Shown piece after piece: positions 7,187 to 13,152 of a stretch of 13,152 nucleotides of DNA. The notes under the pieces are model-generated. The model saw only the letters and a program-made list of their open reading frames with translations. It made no database searches and had not been told where the DNA came from. Within the stretch, counting starts at the first letter, position 1. Each line of letters starts with the position of its first letter. The translations under genes were made by a program, and so were the position numbers. Location of the stretch: the NCBI GenBank assembly GCA_024645305.1, contig JAHEFU010000065.1, positions 1 to 13,152 on the forward strand, read 5' to 3'. The DNA is from Planctomycetales bacterium (GTDB taxonomy: Bacteria; 4484-113; JAFGCY01).

Positions 7187-7341
7187 CTTAACTACAGGGT
7201 TCACAGAGAGCACAGAGGAATTCAATATACATTGATGAAGTTGTTTACTGAACGAGCGTGCCGGGAAACCCGGGTAGATCTACCTTTGCGGCATTCAGAA
7301 CCACATTTCCCTCTGTGTACTTCGTGCCCTCTGTGGTTAAG
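7187..7341. repeat. 155-bp inverted-repeat element (TTAACCACAGAG arms)
   Basis: About 35 bases at each end form an imperfect terminal inverted repeat. The left end begins CTTAACTACAGG, and the right end, read on the other strand, begins CTTAACCACAGAG. Both arms end in CACAGAGG. The centre holds a perfect 12-base palindrome GGTAGATCTACC (7273-7284) and a CCGGG...CCCGG pair. There is no open frame. The element fills most of the space between the TatD stop and the stop of the minus-strand zinc-ribbon gene. Its non-coding MITE-like or RNA-hairpin nature is inferred from structure. Confidence 0.65.
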
Positions 7342-7374
7342 CTCTTGGTGACCTCTTCTTTCTCTGCTGCTTCA

Positions 7375-8076
7375 CTAGTACATCTGCTCCGTACCTTCAC
7401 GATGACAGATATAGGCCAGTCCTCCCAGGAACACGAACATCCCGCCCAGCAGCATGGGCGCCTGCCACCAGATGGGCACCGAGGCGATGCCGATCATCAT
7501 TCCCTCCTGCTTGCTGGCGGTGTCAAACAGGGCACCATACTGCACTGACAGCATGCCGTTGAGCAGTCGGCTGGCGGACAGCGCCATCAGGCTGGTCAGT
7601 GCCAGTGCAGCAAGGATATTGCGCTGGAGGATGCGCTGGGTACCCGGCTGACCGAGCCCGACCCATGCGGCTATCAGCAGGACCAGGCCCAGCACACCGG
7701 CGGTTTCATAGGCCAGCGGGGCGGGCAGGGTGCCATTTATCAGGTGCTCCAGGTTCTGCAGCGGCCCCAGGGCCAGCATGGCCCCGAGCAACAGGAAGAT
7801 CCCGAGGCGCAATGGCCCGTAGCTGGCCATCATCTGCATGCCGCGGGCCTGTCCGGCGGAGAGGTACTGCTGGGAATTCAGGTCGGCCACCTGCTTCTGC
7901 CAGGCCGTGGCCTCGCTCGACTTCTGCTGCTGGGTCTTTTCCATGCGGTAGCCACAGGCCAGACAGACGAGGTGTGAACCGTCATCGTCCATCATCACGC
8001 CGCAATTTCGGCAGGGTTTGGTGGTCTGGGTGTCCCCACTGCCTGTCCGAACCCGCACACCGGAATTCCTGCTCAT
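7375..8076 (-). CDS. Zinc-ribbon, four-helix integral membrane protein of unknown function
   Basis: This is an unrecognised 233-residue protein. An N-terminal zinc ribbon uses CRNC and CLAC pairs (Cys22, Cys25, Cys38, Cys41). A Gln/Lys-rich, probably helical linker follows, then four hydrophobic segments beginning near GPLRLGIFLL and ending in GGLAYICH before the short tail. The layout matches the protein at 490-1116, though clear residue-level similarity is not visible. The ATG at 8076 has AGGAG ten bases upstream and AGGGA nearer, a normal leadered start, unlike several neighbours. It is divergent from the acyltransferase gene. The topology is well supported. The function is unknown. Confidence 0.78.
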   Translation of the reverse strand: MSRNSGVRVRTGSGDTQTTKPCRNCGVMMDDDGSHLVCLACGYRMEKTQQQKSSEATAWQKQVADLNSQQYLSAGQARGMQMMASYGPLRLGIFLLLGAMLALGPLQNLEHLINGTLPAPLAYETAGVLGLVLLIAAWVGLGQPGTQRILQRNILAALALTSLMALSASRLLNGMLSVQYGALFDTASKQEGMMIGIASVPIWWQAPMLLGGMFVFLGGLAYICHREGTEQMY

Positions 8077-8142
8077 TCGTTCCCTGCTCCTGCAACTCTA
8101 ATTATTGTGGCATCCAATAAGACCAGTCTAAAGATAACCGCT

Positions 8143-8151
8143 TTATCCACA
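8143..8151 (+). promoter_or_regulatory. Perfect DnaA-box match (TTATCCACA)
   Basis: The nonamer matches the DnaA box consensus TTATNCACA exactly and lies in the 113-base divergent gap between the zinc-ribbon gene and the acyltransferase. It is single, so it may be a regulatory DnaA site or chance. It is not an origin. Confidence 0.35.
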
Positions 8152-8177
8152 AGTTGCACAACCACATATGGCATGTC

Positions 8178-8183
8178 TACAAT
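8178..8183 (+). promoter_or_regulatory. -10 box TACAAT six bases before the acyltransferase ATG
   Basis: TACAAT, one mismatch from consensus, is followed by ATACAC and the ATG at 8190, so +1 coincides with the start codon. The only -35 candidate, TTGCAC at 8154-8159, is poor and 18 bases away. Confidence 0.45.
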
Positions 8184-8189
8184 ATACAC

Positions 8190-9440
8190 ATGAACCAGCA
8201 AAATGCTGCATCAGCGGGGCCGGAAAATGTGGGGTACAAATTCGTTCCGCCGCGCCATGATCCGCTGATGATGGGTTTCGCCCGGCTCATCACCCCGCTG
8301 TACCTCAGGATGATCACCCATGTGCACCGTGTTGAAATCAGCAGCGAAGACAAGGCCCGGCTCCGGTCGCTGCTGGGCCAGAGGGTGATCCTGACCCCGA
8401 ACCATCCGAGTTATGAGCCGCCGGTGGTACTGCAGCTCAGCACAATCCTGCGCACCGGCTTCTACTTCCTGGCCGCCCGGGAGATCTTCGAGAATCCAGC
8501 CCAGAATTTCATCTGCAGCCGGGTGGGCGCCTATTCCATCAACCGCGGGGCGAAAGACAACGACAGCCAGCACGCCACGCGCCAGCTGCTGCGGATGGGG
8601 AAACACTGGCTGGTGATCTTCCCCGAGGGGCAGGAGTATTACCTGCATGACATCGTGCTGCCTTTCCTGCCCGGTGCCGCCCGCTTCGGTTATGGCGCGC
8701 TGGATGACATCCGCCGCGAGGGAAATGACGATCCGGTCTGGATCGTGCCGCTGACGATCCGCTACCACTACCGCGGCAATGTCGACAGGCAGATCCGTGC
8801 CTCACTGTCCCGCCTGGAAAAGGAGCTGGCCCTGGAGAGCGGCGGTGGCATTTTCGAGCGTGTGCAACGCATCACCTTCTGCCTGCTGCAGATCAACGAG
8901 CGGCTCTACGACGTGGTCGCGCCGGATCGCGAGGACATTGACGCCCGCATTTCACACCTGCGTGAACGGGTGCTGATGGACGTGGAGCACAAGCTCGGGA
9001 TGCACGACGTGGATCTCGCCAGTCCGCTGCGCAATCGCCTGCGTAAGCTGTTCGTAGCGGTTTCCCGCATGCGGCGCTCCGCCTCCAGCGCCTATGAGCG
9101 TCGCCTGCTGGACCGGCGGGCAAGGGTCCTGAAGGCTGAATTGCAGCGCGTGCTGGAGTTCGTGGCCATGCCGGGCAGGTATGTTGAGGAGCACAGCTCG
9201 GCGGAGCGCTACCTGGACCTGCTGGGCCGCTTTGAGATGGAGGTCTTCGGCAGGCTGAAGTTCTTCGGCCCGCGCACGGCGCGCATCAGTGTCTGTGAGC
9301 CGGTCAATCTCGGGGAGACGTACAGCGATTGGCAACAGGGCAATGAGCAGCAGGTTGACAGAATGACCCTGCAGCTCGAGGATGCGGTGCGTACGCGGCT
9401 GGATGAACTATGCGCGCAGTACCGGACGGAGCTTGGGTAG
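8190..9440 (+). CDS. PlsC-like (LPLAT) acyltransferase
   Basis: This 416-residue protein has an N-terminal glycerolipid acyltransferase domain and an additional C-terminal helical region. Family blocks appear in order: NHPSYEPP (71-78) as block I, SINRG (116-120) as block II and VIFPEGQ (142-148) as block III. These enzymes transfer acyl groups to lysophospholipids or related acceptors at the membrane surface. Block I is unusual: the family's His-x4-Asp would need Asp at residue 77, where Pro is found. Glu76 is the nearest acidic residue. The last 200 or so residues (after about 210) are Arg/Leu-rich and helical and were not recognised. The ATG at 8190 is chosen over a TTG at 8154 because of the -10 box between them. 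The acceptor is unknown, and activity is uncertain given block I. Confidence 0.8.
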   Translation: MNQQNAASAGPENVGYKFVPPRHDPLMMGFARLITPLYLRMITHVHRVEISSEDKARLRSLLGQRVILTPNHPSYEPPVVLQLSTILRTGFYFLAAREIFENPAQNFICSRVGAYSINRGAKDNDSQHATRQLLRMGKHWLVIFPEGQEYYLHDIVLPFLPGAARFGYGALDDIRREGNDDPVWIVPLTIRYHYRGNVDRQIRASLSRLEKELALESGGGIFERVQRITFCLLQINERLYDVVAPDREDIDARISHLRERVLMDVEHKLGMHDVDLASPLRNRLRKLFVAVSRMRRSASSAYERRLLDRRARVLKAELQRVLEFVAMPGRYVEEHSSAERYLDLLGRFEMEVFGRLKFFGPRTARISVCEPVNLGETYSDWQQGNEQQVDRMTLQLEDAVRTRLDELCAQYRTELG

Positions 9441-9467
9441 TAAGCCAGCCCATGCAATGCCAGTCCC

Positions 9468-9689
9468 GTGGACCAGCCACTGACACCCCAGCAGGAACTT
9501 GAGCAGGTGCTTGCTACGGCCCTGCACTGCGGCACGCACATCATCCCGGTGATGATGGAGGGTTTTACCTGGCCAAAAACCGAGGAGCTGCCGGAGGAGA
9601 TCCGTGAGATCAGCGAGCTGAATGCGATGTCCTTCTCCACGGAGTTCTTCTCGGCATTCATTGACAAGCTGCTGAAGTGGATGGAGTGA
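9468..9689 (+). pseudogene. Internally deleted TPR-TIR paralogue (73-codon in-frame remnant)
   Basis: The first 15 codons (starting at GTG) read MDQPLTPQQELEQVL and match the head of the gene at 11746 almost exactly. The next 58 codons match the last 58 residues of the TIR domain of the gene at 9825, from ATALHCGTHIIPV to FIDKLLKWME. Everything between (over 500 residues: the TPR array and the first half of TIR) is missing, yet the frame is kept. The junction sits in a short imperfect homology (GCAGGTGCTTGC against GCAGGAGCTCGC), which suggests recombination between these sites. The presumed catalytic Glu of TIR lies just before the retained part and is lost. No clear -10 box is seen, unlike the full copies. 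It could still be expressed as a small protein. It lies 27 bases after the acyltransferase stop. Confidence 0.8.
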
Positions 9690-9811
9690 ATAGCTGGGCC
9701 CGGTTGCCGGTTGCAGGGGCGGGATCCAGCCCGATGTCCGGGTGAGCACAGCCTGGGTTGGCAATCCTGAAACCCGCTTGCGGGGTTCCTTCGCCGGATG
9801 CCACGGCATGT

Positions 9812-9817
9812 CATAAT
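9812..9817 (+). promoter_or_regulatory. -10 box CATAAT of the first TPR-TIR gene
   Basis: CATAAT lies in a block (GCATGTCATAATCAGC) repeated exactly before the second gene at 11729-11744. It ends seven bases before the GTG at 9825. An imperfect hairpin (AACCCGC/GCGGGGTT, 9771-9787) lies at or just upstream of where a -35 would be. No good -35 is seen. Confidence 0.45.
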
Positions 9818-9824
9818 CAGCATG

Positions 9825-11615
9825 GTGGAAAATCCCCCTACTCCGCAGCAGGAACTGGCCAGTGTGCTCCAGCAGGAGCAAATGCGGCTCGATGCCGGAC
9901 TGCCCGCCGATGTTGAACTGGTCCTGCGCCGCGCCGGACTGCTCAACGACTTACTGCGCTTTCGCGAATCGCTGGAAGCATGCGAAGCGGCCCGGTCCAT
10001 CTATGCCGGAAGTGGCACAGGGGAAAGCGTCCTCCTGCAGGAGCTGCTGGCCGCCAACTTTGCCGCACTGGGCCGCCTGGATGAATCGCTGGCAACCTGC
10101 GACCTGGCGCAGCAAACCTGCCGGGAGCTGCAACTGCCTGTCGCGCCGCGCATCCTTGCGCACCGTGGAATTACCTACCGACTGCTGGGCCGCCATGAAG
10201 AAGCCCTGGAGGCATTTGCCGAGTCTGAAAACCTGTTCAAAGAGCAGGGGCTGGCAGTCTGGCCAGGCTTAGACACCAATCGCGGCCGTGTATTCGAACA
10301 GCTGGGCCGGTATGAAGAGGCCCTCGATGCATATGCAAGCTCAGAGCGCATGTACCGGGAGCAGGGGCTGCCTGTGCATCCCGGCCTCGAACAGTGCCGC
10401 GGTGCAATTGAATTTCGGTTGGGCCGTTATGAGGAGGCTCTCGCTGCCTTTACGGAGTCCGAGAATCAGTTCCGGGCACAGGGATTCACGGTGTACCCAG
10501 GCATCGTAAACTACCGAGGCAGCGCGTTGAGCTGCCTCGGACGCTACGAGGAAGGCCTGGAGGCCTATGCCGAGTCTGAGCGCATGTTTAAGGAGCAGGG
10601 CCTGCCTGTAAACCCGGGTATCTCAACGAACCGCGGCATAAACCTGCAGAACCTTGGCCGCTATGAGGAGGCCCTGGCTGCATGGACTGATTCGGAAGTA
10701 CTGTACAGGGAGCAGGGCCTGCCGGTGTTCCCGGGGCTCCAGGCCAGCCGTGCAGTCGTGTACGGCAAACTGGGCCGGTATCCTGAGGCACTGGCTGCAT
10801 TTGCCGAGGCGGAGCGGCAGTGCCGGGAGCAGTCCATTCCTGTGCATTGGACGGTCTTTTCGAACAGGGCCGCAGTGCTTGGCAAAATGGGTGATTATCA
10901 AGCGGCCCTGGCTGAGTACGCCAGGGCTGAGCAAATAATGGCGGAACAGGGCCTGGCCGAGGAATGGTACCACTACTTCAGCCGTGCCATCACCATGTTT
11001 GAAGCGGGGCACCGCGACGATGCGATCAGCGAGGTCTACCGGGCGATCTCGACATGTGCGAAGAAGGGCGTGAAGCAGCCTGCCTTCATCATGGAAACCC
11101 TCAGGGACTGGATGTCGCCAAAGCCGGAGAAGCTGGTCGAGGAGCAGATTGCCAGCCAGCCGGATGCAGTTGCACCGGTTCCTGACAGTGAAAAGAAGCA
11201 CGATGTGTTCATCTGCTACCGGCGCGACCCGGGACACACACATTCCATGCTGCTGCAGGCCCATATGGAGATTAAGCAGAAGTCGGTGTTCCGCGACCAG
11301 GATGGATTGTCAAGTGGAAATTTTGAGGATGCCCTGAAGGATGCGATCCGTTACAGCCGGCATATGGTGATCCTGCTGACGCCGGACTTCCTCGCACGAT
11401 GTTGCTCGGATGACAAGGACGTTGTCAGGCAGGAGCTCGCCACTGCCCTGCACTGTGGCACGCATATCATCCCCGTGATGATGGAGGGCTTTGAATGGCC
11501 CAGGCCGGAAGAATTGCCTGAGGACATTCGCGCCATCACCGGCATCAACGCCATGTCGCACTCCGCCGAGTTCTACACGGCCTTCATTGACAAGCTGCTG
11601 AAGTGGATGGAGTGA
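9825..11615 (+). CDS. TPR-TIR protein, first full-type paralogue
   Basis: This is a 596-residue soluble protein. Residues 1-112 form a conserved head with two degenerate TPR-like units. Residues 113-385 hold seven 39-residue repeats of the pattern NRGxxxxxLGRYEEALxAYAESExxxxEQGLPVxPG, a TPR variant with a conserved EQGLPV turn. A helical linker ends in DWMSPKPEKL. Residues 457-596 are a TIR_2-type domain: KKHDVFICYRR, VFRDQDGLSSGNF (Asp491), ILLTPDFL and DVVRQEL, where Glu537 is in the position of the catalytic Glu of NAD-cleaving TIRs. TPR arrays usually bind protein partners, and bacterial TIRs often deplete NAD during immunity; a sensor-effector role is inference. Starts at ATG 9798 or ATG 9822 are possible. 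GTG 9825 aligns with the other copies and with the -10 box. Confidence 0.88.
   Translation: MENPPTPQQELASVLQQEQMRLDAGLPADVELVLRRAGLLNDLLRFRESLEACEAARSIYAGSGTGESVLLQELLAANFAALGRLDESLATCDLAQQTCRELQLPVAPRILAHRGITYRLLGRHEEALEAFAESENLFKEQGLAVWPGLDTNRGRVFEQLGRYEEALDAYASSERMYREQGLPVHPGLEQCRGAIEFRLGRYEEALAAFTESENQFRAQGFTVYPGIVNYRGSALSCLGRYEEGLEAYAESERMFKEQGLPVNPGISTNRGINLQNLGRYEEALAAWTDSEVLYREQGLPVFPGLQASRAVVYGKLGRYPEALAAFAEAERQCREQSIPVHWTVFSNRAAVLGKMGDYQAALAEYARAEQIMAEQGLAEEWYHYFSRAITMFEAGHRDDAISEVYRAISTCAKKGVKQPAFIMETLRDWMSPKPEKLVEEQIASQPDAVAPVPDSEKKHDVFICYRRDPGHTHSMLLQAHMEIKQKSVFRDQDGLSSGNFEDALKDAIRYSRHMVILLTPDFLARCCSDDKDVVRQELATALHCGTHIIPVMMEGFEWPRPEELPEDIRAITGINAMSHSAEFYTAFIDKLLKWME
10161..10979 (+). 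repeat. Seven tandem 117-bp repeats encoding the TPR array (first paralogue)
   Basis: Units start at 10161, 10278, 10395, 10512, 10629, 10746 and 10863, an exact 117-base period. The first five carry the full LGR(H/Y)EE(A/G)L and PG motifs. The sixth and seventh are divergent (QSIPVHW, GDYQAAL). The repeats are coding and are not CRISPR. Confidence 0.85.
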
Positions 11616-11732
11616 CCGGAACCGGTTGCCCTTTGCAGGACCCGGTTGCCATGCCGGGATTGAGGCGGGCTGTGCCGGGTCGGCAAGCCAGTGCCTGAAT
11701 CCCTGGTCCCGTCACCGGATGGCACTGCATGT

Positions 11733-11738
11733 CATAAT
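11733..11738 (+). promoter_or_regulatory. -10 box CATAAT of the second TPR-TIR gene
   Basis: Same block and same distance (seven bases to GTG 11746) as for the first paralogue. Conservation of the box while flanking intergenic bases have drifted suggests it is used. The alternative is that the block is coding, since an ATG at 11719 is in frame. Confidence 0.45.
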
Positions 11739-11745
11739 CAGCGCC

Positions 11746-13152
11746 GTGGATACGCCCCTCACACCACAGCAGGAGCTTGAACAGGTACTGGCCAGCGAGC
11801 AGCTGCTGCGCGATGCCGGGCGGCCCGCCGATGTTGAACTGGTCTTGCGCCGCGCGGATCTCCTGCAGAAAATGAGGCGCTTCAGCGAATCGCTCGCTGC
11901 ATGTGAGGAGGCCCTGACAATCCTCGACGAAAGTGGCAGAGGGGAAAGCGCACTTTTACAGGTGCTGCTGGCGGGAAATTTCTACCAGCTGAAACGACTG
12001 GAGGATTCGCTCGCTGCCAGTGACCGGGCCGAGCAGCTCTGCCTGAAGCAGGGACTGCCCCTAGATCCGCGCATTGCCGGCAACCGCGGCAACGTTTTTG
12101 CAACACTGGGCCGCTATGATGAGGCTCTCACTGCGTTTGCCGAGCAGGAACGTCTGTACAGGGAACAGGGACTGCCGGTGTCCCCGGGCATTGCACTTAA
12201 CCGCGGCCTCATTTTCTCTATGCAGGGCCGCTATGAAAAAGCCCTGGAAGCATATGCTGAATCGGAGCGCCTGTTCATCGAGCAGGGTTTGCCGGTATTC
12301 CCCGGGATTGCAAATAGCCGCGGCAGTATGTATCAAAAGCTGGGCCGGTATGAAGAGGCTCTGGCAGCCTACGATCAGTCAGATCGCCAGTACGCCGAGC
12401 AAGGTCTGCCTGTCTATCCGGCCCTTGCAACCAACCGCGGCAACAGTTATAAGTCGCTGGGCCGGTATGAAGAAGCTCTGGAGGCATATGAATATTCAAA
12501 ACGCCTGTACATCGAGCAGGGTATGCCGGTGTTCCCGGGCATTGCAGCCAACCGTGGCAACGTTTTTCAGGCATTAGGCCGTTATGAGGAGGCCCTGGCT
12601 GCCTATGAGGAATCGGATCGTCTGTTTCGTGAACAGGGGCGGCCTGTCTGGCCCGGTATCATGAGCGGCCGGGCTGTAGTGTTTGGCAAGCTGGGCCGTT
12701 TCGAGGAAGCGCTGGCCGCCTATGCTGAATCTGAACGGATGCAGCAGGAGCAGGGCCTTGCAGAGGACTGGGAACTGCATTTCAGGCGGGCCATCACCAG
12801 GTATGAAGCGGGCCAGAGGGACCATGCCATCAAGGACGTCTACCACTCCATCATGCTCTGCGGGAAATTGGGAATCCAGCAACCGGCCTTTGTGATGGAA
12901 ACGCTGCAGGACTGGATGTCGCCAAAGCCGGAGAAACTAATGGATGAACAATTTGCGAGCCAGCCGGATGCGATCCAACCCGTGCCTGACAGCGAGAAGA
13001 AACATGACGTCTTCATCTGTTATCGGCGCGAACCGGGACTTGCCAACTCGATGCTGCTGCAGGCCCATATGGATATCAAGCAGAAGTCCGTCTTCCGCGA
13101 TCAGGACGGATTGTCAAGCGGGCGCTTCGAGGATGGCCTGAAGGATGCGATA
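11746..13152 (+). CDS. TPR-TIR protein, second paralogue (3' end outside the window)
   Basis: There are 469 codons in frame to the last base, with no stop. The order is as in the first paralogue: a 112-residue head (MDTPLTPQQELEQVL...), six 39-residue TPR units, the RRAITRYEAG to DWMSPKPEKL linker, and the first 52 residues of TIR (KKHDVFICYRR to FEDGLKDAI). In that TIR stretch 45 of 52 residues equal the first paralogue. The presumed catalytic Glu region lies beyond the window. The head and linker have the same lengths as in the first gene, so the only length change is one fewer TPR unit. GTG 11746 is chosen by alignment and by the -10 box. ATG 11719 is the alternative, adding nine residues. 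The spacing of 130 bases after the first gene and the repeated promoter block suggest separate transcription. Confidence 0.88.
   Translation, partial: MDTPLTPQQELEQVLASEQLLRDAGRPADVELVLRRADLLQKMRRFSESLAACEEALTILDESGRGESALLQVLLAGNFYQLKRLEDSLAASDRAEQLCLKQGLPLDPRIAGNRGNVFATLGRYDEALTAFAEQERLYREQGLPVSPGIALNRGLIFSMQGRYEKALEAYAESERLFIEQGLPVFPGIANSRGSMYQKLGRYEEALAAYDQSDRQYAEQGLPVYPALATNRGNSYKSLGRYEEALEAYEYSKRLYIEQGMPVFPGIAANRGNVFQALGRYEEALAAYEESDRLFREQGRPVWPGIMSGRAVVFGKLGRFEEALAAYAESERMQQEQGLAEDWELHFRRAITRYEAGQRDHAIKDVYHSIMLCGKLGIQQPAFVMETLQDWMSPKPEKLMDEQFASQPDAIQPVPDSEKKHDVFICYRREPGLANSMLLQAHMDIKQKSVFRDQDGLSSGRFEDGLKDAI
12082..12783 (+). repeat. Six tandem 117-bp repeats encoding the TPR array (second paralogue)
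   Basis: Units start at 12082, 12199, 12316, 12433, 12550 and 12667. They are more uniform than in the first gene, with NRGN and PGIA recurring. The last unit begins like unit 6 of the first gene (RAVVFGKLGR) and ends like its unit 7 (EQGLAEDW). Confidence 0.85.

Noticed and set aside
8077..8189. Possible replication origin because of a DnaA box
   Set aside because: Only one DnaA box, no AT-rich unwinding region or box cluster, and no dnaA/dnaN/gidA neighbours.
9771..9787. Hairpin AACCCGC/GCGGGGTT as a terminator for the remnant
   Set aside because: The stem is short with a bulge and no T-run follows; it is mentioned only as a structure near the promoter of the first TPR-TIR gene.
9209..10000. 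Minus-strand open frame across the acyltransferase end, the remnant and the first TPR-TIR start
   Set aside because: It crosses three sense features and carries only the reverse complement of the TIR tail; no independent support.
12074..12577. 167-codon plus-strand open frame in the second TPR-TIR gene
   Set aside because: It is the shifted frame of the 117-bp repeats and stays open only because the repeat does.
10161..12783. Regular direct repeats that could suggest a CRISPR array
   Set aside because: The period is 117 bases, divisible by three, the whole unit is coding, and there are no unique spacers between short identical repeats.

Overview
The window is GC-rich, densely coding bacterial DNA. 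The recognisable proteins (an alkyltransferase-like protein, a class I acylphosphatase, TatD DNase and a class C serine hydrolase) suggest Pseudomonadota, most likely a gammaproteobacterium. That placement is an inference from general look and gene content, not from a marker gene. No rRNA, tRNA, CRISPR array, integrase or transposase was seen.

Layout. Positions 1-1116 hold a short heptamer-repeat and hairpin region, then two minus-strand genes: an alkyltransferase-like DNA damage sensor and a zinc-ribbon, four-helix membrane protein. Positions 1347-3994 hold an unrecognised helical protein, a convergent acylphosphatase, and a two-gene coupled unit (a 116-residue unknown and an exported beta-lactamase-like serine hydrolase). 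A 349-base intergenic stretch with an inverted-repeat element and a good sigma70 promoter follows. Next is a 656-residue protein with winged-helix segments in front of what looks like a degenerate adenine-methyltransferase fold, then TatD DNase. A second, longer inverted-repeat element separates TatD from another zinc-ribbon, four-helix membrane protein (minus strand). A PlsC-like acyltransferase is transcribed divergently from it.

The most interesting part is 9468-13152: a tandem family of TPR-TIR genes. Two full-type paralogues lie head to tail (start to start 1921 bp). Each has a conserved N-terminal module, a run of 39-residue TPR-type repeats (117 bp each) and a C-terminal TIR domain. 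They are co-linear except that the first has exactly one more repeat unit. Upstream is a 73-codon in-frame remnant that joins the family's first 15 codons directly to the last 58 codons of its TIR domain. The second full-type gene runs off the window, so more copies may follow. By family knowledge, TPR-TIR proteins are candidate sensor-effector (possibly NAD-consuming, antiphage) proteins. Nothing in the window proves that role.

A second theme is promoter placement. At several genes a -10-like hexamer ends only about 6-7 bases before the start codon (alkyltransferase-like, acylphosphatase, acyltransferase, both TPR-TIR genes), which predicts leaderless mRNAs. Other genes (the methyltransferase-like gene and the second zinc-ribbon gene) have normal leaders and ribosome binding sites.
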